Positions 1 to 8,794 are shown, numbered from the stretch's first letter. The stretch: 64,000 bases of DNA from Streptomyces sp. A1277 (GCF_004795015.1 NZ_SSBI01000014.1:1-64000); one strand, 5' to 3'. The notes: generated by a model not told the origin, from the letters alone. A program made the numbers and translations.

Positions 1-1379
1 CCGCCCCGGGTGCGACGGCGCTGACGCGGCGTGCGCGGCGGGCGCTCCTCGCGGACGGCGGGGGCCGAGGCGGCGGCGGACTTGCGGCCGCGGCCGCCCG
101 TCTCACCGAGGTCCTCGATCTCCTCGGCCCGCAGACCGGCCCGGGTGCGCTCGGCGCGCGGCAGGACACCCTTGGTGCCGGCCGGGATGTCGAGGTCCTC
201 GTACAGGTGCGGGGACGTGGAGTACGTCTCCGGCGGGTCCGGGAACTTAAGGTCCAGGGCCTTGTTGATCAGCTGCCAGCGCGGGATGTCGTCCCAGTCG
301 ACCAGCGTGATCGCGATGCCCTTGGCGCCCGCGCGGCCGGTCCGGCCGATGCGGTGCAGGTAGGTCTTCTCGTCCTCGGGGGACTGGTAGTTGATGACGT
401 GCGTGACGCCCTCGACGTCGATACCGCGGGCGGCGACGTCGGTGCAGACCAGCACGTCCACCTTGCCGTTGCGGAAGGCGCGCAGCGCCTGCTCGCGGGC
501 GCCCTGGCCGAGGTCGCCGTGGACCGCGCCGGAGGCGAAACCGCGCTTCTCCAGCTGCTCGGCGATGTCGGCCGCCGTGCGCTTGGTGCGGCAGAAGATC
601 ATCGCGAGCCCGCGGCCGTTGGCCTGGAGGATGCGCGAGACCATCTCGGGCTTGTCCATCGAGTGGGCGCGGTAGACGTACTGCGCCGTGTTCTTGACGG
701 TGGTGCCCTCGTCGTCGGGCGAGGTGGCGTTGATGTGGGTCGGCTGCGACATGTAGCGGCGCGCCAGCGAGATGACCGCGCCCGGCATGGTGGCCGAGAA
801 CAGCATGGTCTGGCGCTTGGCCGGCAGCATCGTGATGATGCGCTCGACGTCGGGCAGGAAGCCCAGGTCGAGCATCTCGTCGGCCTCGTCCAGGACGAGC
901 GCGCGGACCTGGGAGAGGTCCAGCTTGCGCTGGCCCGCCAGGTCGAGCAGCCGGCCCGGGGTGCCGACGATCACGTCGACGCCCTTCTTGAGGGCCTCGA
1001 CCTGCGGCTCGTACGCCCGGCCGCCGTAGATGGCGAGCACGCGGACGTTGCGCACCTTGCCGGCGGTCAGCAGGTCGTTGGTGACCTGCTGGCACAGCTC
1101 GCGGGTGGGGACGACGATCAGCGCCTGGGGGGCGTCGGTGAGCTGCTCGGGCTTGGCCCGGCCCGCCTCGACGTCCGCGAGGACGGTGACGCGCTCCAGC
1201 AGCGGCAGGCCGAAGCCGAGCGTCTTGCCGGTGCCGGTCTTGGCCTGCCCGATGACATCGGAGCCGGAGAGGGCGACGGGGAGCGTGAGCTCCTGGATGG
1301 GGAAGGGGGACATGATGCCGACGGCCTCAAGGGCCTCGGCCGTCTCGGAAAGAATCCCGAGGTCTCGGAACGTAGTCAG
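1..1379 (-). CDS. rhlE: DEAD-box ATP-dependent RNA helicase (C-terminus cut by window edge)
   Basis: This is an RNA helicase of superfamily 2 that unwinds structured RNA using ATP. Reading leftwards from 1379, I see the Q-motif region (FPIQ), motif I AKTGTGKT, motif II LDEADEML, motif III FSATMP, and the helicase-C motifs GRGLAMIFCR, TDVAARGIDVEGV and HRIGRTGRAG. An Arg-rich tail then runs off the left edge, so the stop is not in the window. The frame is open upstream but has no ATG, GTG or TTG. The best start is CTG at 1377-1379, giving L-T-T-F-R-D-L-G, with GAGG seven bases upstream. The neighbours match M. tuberculosis rhlE (Rv3211), which is the basis for the symbol. The helicase assignment is certain, the exact subfamily less so. 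Confidence 0.93.
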   Translation of the reverse strand, partial: MTTFRDLGILSETAEALEAVGIMSPFPIQELTLPVALSGSDVIGQAKTGTGKTLGFGLPLLERVTVLADVEAGRAKPEQLTDAPQALIVVPTRELCQQVTNDLLTAGKVRNVRVLAIYGGRAYEPQVEALKKGVDVIVGTPGRLLDLAGQRKLDLSQVRALVLDEADEMLDLGFLPDVERIITMLPAKRQTMLFSATMPGAVISLARRYMSQPTHINATSPDDEGTTVKNTAQYVYRAHSMDKPEMVSRILQANGRGLAMIFCRTKRTAADIAEQLEKRGFASGAVHGDLGQGAREQALRAFRNGKVDVLVCTDVAARGIDVEGVTHVINYQSPEDEKTYLHRIGRTGRAGAKGIAITLVDWDDIPRWQLINKALDLKFPDPPETYSTSPHLYEDLDIPAGTKGVLPRAERTRAGLRAEEIEDLGETGGRGRKSAAASAPAVREERPPRTPRQRRRTRG

Positions 1380-1765
1380 GGTGCTGCCTCTTCTGTGAGA
1401 CGCGGTCCGAGGCGAACGAAGGGGGTCGTACCGTGCCGGGGGTTGGTCATCCGGCCGGGATGGGCCGGGTGGCGCGGGACCACTGCCGTCGCTCGAGCGC
1501 TCGTGCCGCTGAGGGGGCCCCTCGCTGTACGGTCGTACGTGTCGTACACACCGCGTGGAGGGCTGTCGGGTCGGAGCCGATCGGGCCACCGACCGGGCAT
1601 CCTCATTCAATTTCGCGCCACGAGCAGATGCGAAGTGCTCAGTAAGCGCATTACCACTGTACCCCGGATCCGCGCATCTGTGTTGGGCGAATTCGTCGGA
1701 ACGGTGTGACGTCGGTCGTCGACCGGGCCCTCCCGCTGTTCTGCGGGCGGGCTATTCTGCGCTGC
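1380..1765. other. Divergent intergenic region between helicase and ferritin-like gene
   Basis: These 386 bases separate two divergently transcribed genes and hold no convincing ORF. A TATTCT hexamer at 1753-1758 sits seven bases before the ATG at 1766. With no Shine-Dalgarno sequence there, this suggests a leaderless transcript for the ferritin-like gene. The helicase side carries only its GAGG ribosome site. I see no operator palindrome. Confidence 0.4.
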
Positions 1766-2500
1766 ATGGAGACGCCTGACAACGCCACTGAAGCCCCCGC
1801 GACCACCCGAATCGCCGACCAGGACTGGACCACCGCGTCCGCGCAGCCGCAGTACCGGGCCGCCGTGGTCGACCTGCTGGGAGCACTCGCCTACGGGGAG
1901 CTGGCGGCCTTCGAGCGGCTCGCCGAGGACGCCAAACTCGCGCCGACCCTGGCCGACAAGGCGGAGCTGGCGAAGATGGCGTCCGCCGAGTTCCACCACT
2001 TCGAGCGGCTGGCGGAGCGGCTGACCGCCATCGAGGTGGAGCCGACCGGGGCGATGGAGCCGTTCGCCAGGGCGCTGGACGAATTCCACCGCCAGACCGC
2101 GCCGTCGGACTGGCTGGAGGGCCTGGTCAAGGCGTACGTGGGCGACTCGATCGCCAGCGACTTCTACCGGGAGGTCGCGGCCCGGCTCGACTCCGACACC
2201 CGCTCCCTCGTCCTCGCCGTGCTCGACGACACGGGCCACGGCAACTTCGCCGTGGAGAAGGTGCGCGCCGCGATCGAGGCGGAACCGAGGCTCGGCGGCC
2301 GGCTCGCGCTGTGGGCGCGGCGGCTGATGGGCGAGGCGCTGTCGCAGGCGCAGCGCGTGGTCGCGGACCGCGACGCGCTGTCGACCATGCTGGTGGGCGG
2401 GGTCGCCGACGGCTTCGACCTGGCGGAGGTCGGCCGGATGTTCTCCCGGATCACCGAGGCGCACACCAAGCGGATGGCCGCCCTGGGACTGGCCGCTTAG
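1766..2500 (+). CDS. Ferritin-like fold protein (Rv3210c-type), 244 aa
   Basis: This soluble all-helical protein looks like the ferritin-like/tRNA-hydroxylase-related family found beside the helicase in many actinobacteria. Candidate di-iron ligands are visible: the helix with E-L-A-A-F-E-R-L, the segment EFHHFERL (residues about 73-80) with the E-x-x-H-F-E pattern, and later Asp, Glu and His residues in the YVGDS and DDTGHGNF helices. No substrate or partner is known to me. The ATG at 1766 has no Shine-Dalgarno sequence but follows a -10-like TATTCT, so it may be translated from a leaderless mRNA. An upstream GTG in the same frame (1706) is unlikely because its codons read like promoter sequence. 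The fold call is good and the function is unknown. Confidence 0.8.
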   Translation: METPDNATEAPATTRIADQDWTTASAQPQYRAAVVDLLGALAYGELAAFERLAEDAKLAPTLADKAELAKMASAEFHHFERLAERLTAIEVEPTGAMEPFARALDEFHRQTAPSDWLEGLVKAYVGDSIASDFYREVAARLDSDTRSLVLAVLDDTGHGNFAVEKVRAAIEAEPRLGGRLALWARRLMGEALSQAQRVVADRDALSTMLVGGVADGFDLAEVGRMFSRITEAHTKRMAALGLAA

Positions 2501-2503
2501 GCG

Positions 2504-2773
2504 TCAGGCGGCGGCCGACCGGTTCAGCCGTCGGCTGCGCGGCCTGATCAGCAGGGACACCGTCACCGCCGCGATCAGCACGGCGCCCACCACCGTGGCC
2601 GTCGCATGGCCGGAGCCGAGCATGGAGTGCATGAGGGGCGCACCGAACAGTGCCCCGAGCGCGCCGGTGCCGAGCACGGTCCGACGGGCCGGCAGACGGC
2701 CTGGCAGCGAGCGCAGGGCCGCCCACGAGAGGACCACTCCGAGTACGACGGCGCTCAGCGTTTCCAGGATCAC
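2504..2773 (-). CDS. Small membrane protein, 89 aa, unknown function
   Basis: I do not recognise this family. The product has an N-terminal hydrophobic segment (residues 1-17), a short basic stretch, and one or two further hydrophobic segments (about 33-52 and 60-75), and it ends in an Arg-rich tail. It is probably an integral membrane protein of two or three helices. It starts with GTG at 2773 and ends four bases from the stop of the convergent ferritin-like gene. Third-position G+C bias in this frame supports real coding. Confidence 0.6.
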   Translation of the reverse strand: MILETLSAVVLGVVLSWAALRSLPGRLPARRTVLGTGALGALFGAPLMHSMLGSGHATATVVGAVLIAAVTVSLLIRPRSRRLNRSAAA

Positions 2774-2904
2774 AGACGATCACCTCGCAGGATGACGGGG
2801 CGGGCATTTCGGTCCTGGTCGTACTACCCGTGAGCGGCCGGTCACAACCCTCCCGCGCACAGGCTTCGCTCAGCCGCCGCACAGCGAAGGCGGACGTACG
2901 CGTA

Positions 2905-2947
2905 CGCAGAAGCGGCCCGGCGGGAGTCCCGCCGGGCCGCTTCTGCG
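2905..2947. terminator. Perfect 21-bp inverted repeat, terminator-like
   Basis: Two 21-base arms pair perfectly around a single central base (arms beginning CGCAGAAGCGGC and ending GCCGCTTCTGCG). It lies 22 bases beyond the stop of the DUF3107 gene and before the next minus-strand gene, so it most likely terminates the DUF3107 transcript. No long T tract follows, as is usual in Streptomyces. Confidence 0.7.
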
Positions 2948-2968
2948 CGGTCTCTGTGTCCGTACGCC

Positions 2969-3196
2969 TTACAGCGTCCCGAACCCCACCCGTCGTGCGC
3001 TGGGCTCGCCGATCTCCACGTAGGCGATCCGGTCGGCCGGCACGAGGACCTTGCGGCCCTTCTCGTCCGTGAGGCTGAGCAGCTGCGCCTTGCCGGCGAG
3101 AGCCGCGGACACCGTGCTCTCGACCTCTTCGGCGGAAAGCCCGCTCTCCAGAACGATCTCCCGGGGCGTGTGCTGCACCCCGATCTTGACCTCCAC
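2969..3196 (-). CDS. DUF3107 family protein, 75 aa (Rv3208A/TB9.4-type)
   Basis: This is a small conserved actinobacterial protein that starts M-E-V-K-I-G-V-Q and contains R-E-I-V-L-E-S and a K-V-L-V-P-A-D-R-I-A-Y-V-E segment. These are hallmarks of DUF3107, whose biochemical role is not established. The GTG start at 3196 has an excellent GGAGGGA six bases upstream. It lies directly downstream of the TetR gene on the same strand, the same pairing as Rv3208-Rv3208A in M. tuberculosis. A strong hairpin follows the stop. Confidence 0.85.
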   Translation of the reverse strand: MEVKIGVQHTPREIVLESGLSAEEVESTVSAALAGKAQLLSLTDEKGRKVLVPADRIAYVEIGEPSARRVGFGTL

Positions 3197-3326
3197 GGCT
3201 ATGTCCCTCCGACGGTCAGTCCCTGCGCGGTGAACCGCGCCGTACGCAGCACACATTAGCCCGCTGAGGGGACTTGTCCGGGCGCTGCGGGCCACGCCCG
3301 CAGCGAACACCGGCACCGCCCGGTGG

Positions 3327-3968
3327 TCAGTGCTGATCGATGCCGTGCAGCGGGAAGCCCGCGATGCCGCGCCAGGCCAGCGAGGTGAGCAGCTGGACCG
3401 CGGTGTCGCGCGGAATGGCCGACCGGCTGGAGAGCCAGTAGCGGGCGACCACCTGGGACACCCCGCCGAGGCCCACCGCGAGCAGCATGGACTCGTCCTT
3501 GGACAGGCCCGTGTCGCCCGCGATCACGTCGGAGATCGCCTCGGCGCACTGGAGCGAGACCCGGTCCACCCGCTCGCGGACGGCGGGCTCGTTGGTCAGG
3601 TCGGATTCGAAGACGAGCCGGAAGGCGCCGCCCTCGTCCTCGACGTACGCGAAGTACGCGTCCATCGTCGCGGCCACGCGCAGCTTGTTGTCCGTGGTCG
3701 ACGCCAGCGCCGTGCGCACCGCCTGGAGCAGCGATTCGCAGTGCTGGTCGAGAAGGGCCAGGTACAGCTCCAGCTTGCCCGGGAAGTGCTGGTAGAGCAC
3801 CGGCTTGCTGACCCCGGCCCGTTCCGCGATGTCGTCCATCGCCGCCGAGTGGTAACCCTGCGCGACGAACACCTCCTGCGCGGCTCCCAGCAGCTGGTTG
3901 CGTCGGGCGCGGCGGGGCAGGCGAGTGCCCCGCGGGCGCGCCGCCTCGGTCTGCTCGATGGCTGTCAC
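3327..3968 (-). CDS. TetR/AcrR-family transcriptional regulator, 213 aa
   Basis: This is a one-component DNA-binding regulator. The N-terminal helix-turn-helix (residues about 22-65) carries the usual TetR pattern, with A-A-M-D-D-I-A-E-R-A-G-V-S-K-P-V-L-Y-Q-H-F followed by P-G-K-L-E-L. The remaining 150 residues are the helical ligand-binding and dimer domain, with no recognisable ligand signature. I chose GTG at 3968 because GGAGG lies just upstream; a TTG at 3980 is the alternative. Family and position match Rv3208. Likely targets are itself and the adjacent DUF3107 gene, but no operator palindrome stands out in 3969-4136. Confidence 0.9.
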   Translation of the reverse strand: MTAIEQTEAARPRGTRLPRRARRNQLLGAAQEVFVAQGYHSAAMDDIAERAGVSKPVLYQHFPGKLELYLALLDQHCESLLQAVRTALASTTDNKLRVAATMDAYFAYVEDEGGAFRLVFESDLTNEPAVRERVDRVSLQCAEAISDVIAGDTGLSKDESMLLAVGLGGVSQVVARYWLSSRSAIPRDTAVQLLTSLAWRGIAGFPLHGIDQH

Positions 3969-4136
3969 GCCGCCTCCCAAATTCGTGGTCCGACACAGCC
4001 GTTCCGTACATGCCGCGCCATACCGACATCGTACTTTCGGGTAACCCCGGTATGCGCGGCGCGGACGCAGAATTTCACGGACCGGACGGCTGCGGAAGCC
4101 ACAGGCTGTTCGGCTCCCGCCACAGAGCGGGACGTA

Positions 4137-4352
4137 TCAGCGGTAATCGTCCTCATCCTGCGGCACGACGCGGGCCTGGTCCGCCGCATCGCCCTCGCTG
4201 ACGTCGTCGCGGTCGAGGTCCGTGAGCGGTTCGTCGCTCTCAGGGCGCAGGTCCGCCTGCTGCTCGGCGGCGTCCGCATCGGGCGTCTCCTGGCCGGGCT
4301 CGTCCGGCTGGACGTCCTCGAAGGTCTCCGGATCCCTCGGGTCGACCGTCAT
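4137..4352 (-). CDS. Small acidic protein, 71 aa, unknown function
   Basis: This product is extremely rich in Asp, Glu, Pro and Gln and has no predicted hydrophobic core, so it is probably largely disordered. It starts with ATG at 4352 behind a good GAGGAAGGGAG ribosome site, which makes translation likely. No function can be assigned. It lies between the TetR gene and the divergent alpha/beta hydrolase. Confidence 0.6.
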   Translation of the reverse strand: MTVDPRDPETFEDVQPDEPGQETPDADAAEQQADLRPESDEPLTDLDRDDVSEGDAADQARVVPQDEDDYR

Positions 4353-4463
4353 GGTGACTCCCTTCCTCGGTTATCGAGCCTATGGCGTACCCCCGAAAGC
4401 CGCTATGCGATCTGTGACGGCGAACACATGAATGGTCGTGTGATCATCTCGTAACATTGCCGC

Positions 4464-5429
4464 ATGTCTTCGACCGAGCTGCCGGGAGTCCGCGCCGCCG
4501 CCGCAGCGGTGGCACCCACGGTGAGCACCGTCAGGGTCGCGGAGGGGGAGCGGCTGCGCTCCGTCGAGCTGCCCGGGCTGACGCTCACCGTCCGTTCGCG
4601 GCCCTCCCGGCGGCCCGGGCTGCCGCCCGCCCTCTTCGTGCACGGCCTCGGCGGCTCCTCGCAGAACTGGACGGCCCTGATGCCGCTCCTGGAGGACGCG
4701 GTGGACTGCGAGGCGCTCGACCTGCCCGGGTTCGGCGACTCCCCGCCGCCCGACGACGGCAACTACTCGGTCACCGGGCACGCCCGCGCGGTCATCCGCC
4801 TCCTGGACGCCCAGGGGCGCGGCCCCGCCCATCTGTTCGGCAACTCGCTGGGCGGCGCGGTGGCCACCCGGGTCGCCGCGGTCCGCCCCGACCTGGTGCG
4901 CACGCTCACGCTCGTCTCGCCCGCGCTGCCCGAGATCCGGGTGCAGCGCTCGGCTGCCCCGACCGCGCTGCTCGCACTCCCGGGCGTCGCCTCCCTGTTC
5001 GCCCGGCTGACCCGGGACTGGAGTGCGGAAGATCGCACCCGCGGAGTCATGGCACTCTGTTACGGCGATCCGGCACGGGTCTCCGATACGGGCTTCCGCG
5101 ACGCGGTGGCCGAAATGGAGCGCCGACTGGAACTGCCGTACTTCTGGGACGCCATGGCGCGTTCCGCCCGTGGCATCGTCGACGCGTACACCCTGGGCGG
5201 ACAGCACGGGCTGTGGCGCCAGGCCGAGCGGGTGCTCGCGCCGACCCAGTTGGTGTACGGCGGACGGGACCAGCTCGTCTCGTTCCGGATGGCCCGCAGG
5301 GCGTCCGCGGCCTTCCGCGACGCGCGCCTGCTGACACTGCCCGATGCCGGGCACGTGGCGATGATGGAGTACCCGGAGGCGGTCGCCCAGGCGTTCCGGG
5401 AATTGCTCGACGAATGCGGCGGGAGCTGA
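4464..5429 (+). CDS. Alpha/beta-fold hydrolase, 321 aa
   Basis: This is a cytoplasmic serine hydrolase of the alpha/beta superfamily. The strand-turn motif FVHGLGGSSQNW supplies the oxyanion hole (near residue 55), the nucleophile elbow is G-N-S-L-G-G (Ser near residue 131), an acid lies in the Y-G-G-R-D region, and the catalytic His is in PDAGHVAMMEYP. The substrate cannot be read from sequence. The ATG at 4464 has no Shine-Dalgarno sequence, and TAACAT six bases upstream suggests a leaderless start. The stop falls next to the possible start of the DUF3152 gene, so the two may be coupled. Confidence 0.88.
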   Translation: MSSTELPGVRAAAAAVAPTVSTVRVAEGERLRSVELPGLTLTVRSRPSRRPGLPPALFVHGLGGSSQNWTALMPLLEDAVDCEALDLPGFGDSPPPDDGNYSVTGHARAVIRLLDAQGRGPAHLFGNSLGGAVATRVAAVRPDLVRTLTLVSPALPEIRVQRSAAPTALLALPGVASLFARLTRDWSAEDRTRGVMALCYGDPARVSDTGFRDAVAEMERRLELPYFWDAMARSARGIVDAYTLGGQHGLWRQAERVLAPTQLVYGGRDQLVSFRMARRASAAFRDARLLTLPDAGHVAMMEYPEAVAQAFRELLDECGGS

Positions 5430-5437
5430 TCCGGGGC

Positions 5438-6757
5438 GTGGGACGACACAGCCGTAAGGGCCCTGCGCCCAGGGTGCCCGAGACCGGGCAGGCAGAGGCG
5501 AACGAGGCGGGGCGCGAGGCCGCCCGGCCGGCCGCCGGCAACGGGCGGCGCAGACGGCAGGCCGAACCGGCCGGCCCAGGACCGTTCCCGGGCACGCCCG
5601 AGGTGCGCGGCGGCCACCCCGAGCAGCGGGAACCCGGCGGCGGTTGGGGCGCGGGCCCCATGAGCCGCGGCACCGGCGGCCCGGGCCCGGGGCGGCCCGG
5701 ACTCCAGGCACCCGCGCCGGACGGCCGGCCCGGCGTCCCGCGCCCCGCACACCACCCGCAGGGCCCCACCCACCACCAGCAGGCGACCTCCGCCCGGCCG
5801 CTGATACCGGGCCCGCGGCGCGAGTTCGTCGAGGCGTTCGACAACCCGCCCGCGCCGCGCCGGCGGGCCCCGGCGCCCGCCGGCCCCGTCACCGAGCGGG
5901 ACGAGCGCCCGACCGAGCGCGGACGCGACGAGCCGGCCCCGGCCAAGGGCGGCAAGGGCCGTACGTTCACCGGCATCGCCGCCGCCGCGGTCACCACCGT
6001 GCTCGCGGTCGTCGTGGCCGGCCAGGTCGCCCACGACGGCACCGGCGCCAGCGCGGCCGCGCAGGCAGCGGGCGTGGACCGGGACGACGCCGACGACGCC
6101 TCCCGCTCGGACAGCCGGAACACACCGTCCCCCGAGACGGCGTCGGTCAAGCCCCTTACGTATGAACAGAAAATGGCCAAGCCCTATCCGCTGGCCCCGG
6201 CGCTCGTGGGATCGGGGGCCTTCGAGACCGTCCCCGGGTCGGCCGAGGCGCCGGGCAAGGGTACGAAGCACCGCTACCGCATCGACGTGGAGAAGGGGCT
6301 CGGGCTCGATGCCCAACTCTTCGCCCAGGCCGTGCAGAAGACCCTCAACGACGGCCGGAGCTGGGCGCACGACGGCGATATGACCTTCGAACGGATTTCC
6401 AAGGGTGATCCGGATTTCGTCATCACGCTGGCAAGTCCCGGCACCACCGCCAAGTGGTGCCGGAAGTCGGGCCTGGACACCAGCGAGGACAACGTCTCCT
6501 GCGACTCGGCCGCCACCGAGCGCGTGATGATCAACGCCTACCGCTGGGCGCAGGGTTCGGCCACCTTCGGGCCGGACAAGCTGTACTCCTACCGGCAGAT
6601 GCTGATCAACCACGAGGTCGGCCACCGGCTCGGCCACAACCACGCGAGCTGCCGTACGAAGGGCGCCCTCGCGCCGGTCATGCAGCAGCAGACCAAGACG
6701 CTGAACCTCGACGGCATCAAATGCCGCCCCAACCCCTGGGTCCACCCCGAGGGCTGA
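5438..6757 (+). CDS. DUF3152 membrane-anchored protein with metzincin-type zinc motif, 439 aa
   Basis: The protein begins M-G-R-H-S-R-K and continues with about 170 residues of Pro/Gly/Arg-rich disordered cytoplasmic sequence. One transmembrane helix follows (about 176-196), then an extracellular DUF3152 domain. Near residue 392 it reads HEVGHRLGHNH, an exact HExxHxxGxxH three-histidine zinc motif with the metzincin glycine. A later P-V-M-Q-Q-Q could be the Met-turn. I infer an extracytoplasmic metallopeptidase, substrate unknown. The GTG at 5438 was chosen because the M-G-R-H-S-R start is common in this family; an in-frame ATG at 5414, overlapping the hydrolase stop, is possible. Rv3207c is the mycobacterial counterpart. 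Confidence 0.88.
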   Translation: MGRHSRKGPAPRVPETGQAEANEAGREAARPAAGNGRRRRQAEPAGPGPFPGTPEVRGGHPEQREPGGGWGAGPMSRGTGGPGPGRPGLQAPAPDGRPGVPRPAHHPQGPTHHQQATSARPLIPGPRREFVEAFDNPPAPRRRAPAPAGPVTERDERPTERGRDEPAPAKGGKGRTFTGIAAAAVTTVLAVVVAGQVAHDGTGASAAAQAAGVDRDDADDASRSDSRNTPSPETASVKPLTYEQKMAKPYPLAPALVGSGAFETVPGSAEAPGKGTKHRYRIDVEKGLGLDAQLFAQAVQKTLNDGRSWAHDGDMTFERISKGDPDFVITLASPGTTAKWCRKSGLDTSEDNVSCDSAATERVMINAYRWAQGSATFGPDKLYSYRQMLINHEVGHRLGHNHASCRTKGALAPVMQQQTKTLNLDGIKCRPNPWVHPEG

Positions 6758-6882
6758 GCGGGTGTCAGGAGGCCGGTGAGCGGGTAGCCACCGCGCCGTG
6801 AGCCTGACCCTGAGTGATCCTCCGCCTCTATAGCGCGACAGAACGCTATCGGGGCGGGAAAGTTACGCCGGTTCACCCCTTT

Positions 6883-6918
6883 CGGTGGTGCGACGGACAA
6901 CCGTCCGTCGCACCACCG
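6883..6918. terminator. Perfect 16-bp stem hairpin downstream of DUF3152 gene
   Basis: The arms CGGTGGTGCGACGGAC and its complement enclose a four-base loop. The hairpin lies about 125 bases past the DUF3152 stop and 80 before the glycosyltransferase start, so it probably separates the polysaccharide-like cluster from its upstream neighbour. An operator role cannot be excluded. Confidence 0.55.
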
Positions 6919-6997
6919 GCGTATCCGCTTACGGTCGTCCCGCTGCGAGTCGCCGATCCAACGGCGGCCGCTCTCAAGGGAGATCGGGGGTGTACTC

Positions 6998-8794
6998 GTG
7001 CGGATCGGCCTGCTGACCGAGGGTGGTTATCCGTACGCGACCGGTGAGTCCAGGCTCTGGTGCGACCGACTGGTACGCGGGCTCGCGCAGCACGAGTTCG
7101 ACCTCTTCGCGCTCAGCCGCAGCGCCGAACAGGAGGCGCAGGGCTGGGTCCGGCTCCCCGACCAGGTCGGCCGGGTGCGCACGGCCCCCCTGTGGACCGC
7201 CGACGAGGAAACCCTCGGGCTGCACGCGCCCAGGAGCCCGTTCTCGCGGCTGCTGACCGGAGGGGACGCGCGGACCTACGCCCGGCGCGAACGCCGGCGC
7301 TTCGTCACTCACTTCACCGCCCTCGCGGCCTCGGTCCGCACGGCCGCGGGCACCGAGCGCGGCGAGGCGGACCCGGGCACCGCCCCGGCCGCCGCCGGTA
7401 CGAGGGCCGGCGCCGATCTCCGGGCCGCCGACGAGCAGTTCACGCAGGGCCTCTACGGGCTCGCCGAACTGGCCTGGGAACACGGCGGACTGCCCGCCGC
7501 CCTCCGCTCCGAGACCGCGGTGCGCATCCTGGAGGACGCCTGCCGCGCCCCCGGCACCGGACGCACCGTGCAGACCGCCACCGTCGCCGACCTCCTCGCC
7601 TTCACCGCGGAGCTGGACCGGGTGCTGCGTCCGCTCTCCCTCGACTGGTACGACGAGGACGGCCTCGGTGCCGTAGACCTCTGCCACGCCACGTCCGGCG
7701 GGGCCGCCGCCCTGCCGGGCCTGCTGGCCAAACGCTTCTTCGGGGTGCCGCTGCTGGTCACCGAGCACTCCGTGCAGGTGCGGGCGCACTACCTCGCCTC
7801 GGGGGGTGCGCCCGTGAGCGCGCCGGTGCGTGCCCTCCTGGCCAACTTCCACGGGCGGCTCGCCACCGAGGTGTACCGGCAGGCCGCGCTCATCACCCCC
7901 GGCAACACCCACGCCCGCCGCTGGCAGGAGCGCTGCGGCGCCGACCCCGCCAAGGTGCGGACCGTGTACCCGGGCATGGAGGCCGCCCGGTTCGCCGCGC
8001 TCGGTGAACGCGAGGACGACGGCGGCCCCGACACGCTCGTCTGGGTCGGCCGGATCGAGCCCGCCAAGGACCTGGTCGCCCTCCTGCACGCCTTCGCCGA
8101 GGTGCGCCGGGCCGAGCCGGACGCCCGGCTGCGGATCATCGGGGCGCCGGCCCCGGGCCCGGCGGGCGCCGCCTATCTCGCGCACTGCCGGGCGTTGGCC
8201 GCCGAGCTCTTCCCCGACGAGGCGGCCGGTACGCACACCGACGGCGGCAGCCCCGTCTCCTTCGAGGACATCGGGGGCGCGGAGGTGCCCGGCCTCGCCC
8301 AGGCGTACGCGGCGGGCGGCGTCGTGGTGCTCTCCAGCGTGGTCGAGGGCTTCCCGATCAGCCTGGTCGAGGCGATGTTCTGCGGCCGGGCCACCGTCTC
8401 GACGGACGTCGGCGCGGTCGTGGAGGTCATCGGCGGCACGGGGCTCGTGGTCCCGCCGCGCAACCCCCGGGCGCTCGCGGACGCCTGCCTCGCGTTGCTG
8501 CGCGACCCGGAGCGCCGTGCGCGCCTGGGCGCGGCGGCGCGCGCCCGGGCGCTCGAACTCTTCACCGTGGAGCAGAACCTCGCGGCATTTCGCGGCATCT
8601 ACCTGGAGCTGATCGCCCGGGCGCCGGTGCGCGGCGGCCCGCTCCCGGAGACCGGCGACGGCCCGCGCCCCTTCGCCACTCCACCGGAGGTCCACGTCCT
8701 GGGCCTCCGGCCGGCGCCGGAACCCGAGCCGAGCCCCGGCGACCGCACCCCCAGCTGGGCGGGCGCGCCGGGTATGGGGGAGAGCGATGCGTGA
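6998..8794 (+). CDS. GT4-family glycosyltransferase with DUF3492 domain (PelF-like), 598 aa
   Basis: This is a retaining nucleotide-sugar glycosyltransferase of GT-B fold. The N-terminal half (from M-R-I-G-L-L-T-E-G-G-Y-P-Y) matches the DUF3492 domain of PelF-type enzymes. The C-terminal half has the GT4 pieces VWVGRIEPAKD and, at residues 450-458, E-G-F-P-I-S-L-V-E, the E-x7-E donor-binding motif. PelF in Pseudomonas polymerises the cationic Pel exopolysaccharide on the cytoplasmic face. The product here is unknown. The GTG start at 6998 has weak ribosome pairing (GGGGGTGT). Its stop overlaps the next gene's ATG, so this is the first gene of a coupled operon. Confidence 0.88.
   Translation: MRIGLLTEGGYPYATGESRLWCDRLVRGLAQHEFDLFALSRSAEQEAQGWVRLPDQVGRVRTAPLWTADEETLGLHAPRSPFSRLLTGGDARTYARRERRRFVTHFTALAASVRTAAGTERGEADPGTAPAAAGTRAGADLRAADEQFTQGLYGLAELAWEHGGLPAALRSETAVRILEDACRAPGTGRTVQTATVADLLAFTAELDRVLRPLSLDWYDEDGLGAVDLCHATSGGAAALPGLLAKRFFGVPLLVTEHSVQVRAHYLASGGAPVSAPVRALLANFHGRLATEVYRQAALITPGNTHARRWQERCGADPAKVRTVYPGMEAARFAALGEREDDGGPDTLVWVGRIEPAKDLVALLHAFAEVRRAEPDARLRIIGAPAPGPAGAAYLAHCRALAAELFPDEAAGTHTDGGSPVSFEDIGGAEVPGLAQAYAAGGVVVLSSVVEGFPISLVEAMFCGRATVSTDVGAVVEVIGGTGLVVPPRNPRALADACLALLRDPERRARLGAAARARALELFTVEQNLAAFRGIYLELIARAPVRGGPLPETGDGPRPFATPPEVHVLGLRPAPEPEPSPGDRTPSWAGAPGMGESDA

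Noticed and set aside
2595..3072. Overlapping plus-strand frames across the small membrane-protein gene
   Set aside because: They run through the perfect terminator palindrome and show no ribosome site or domain.
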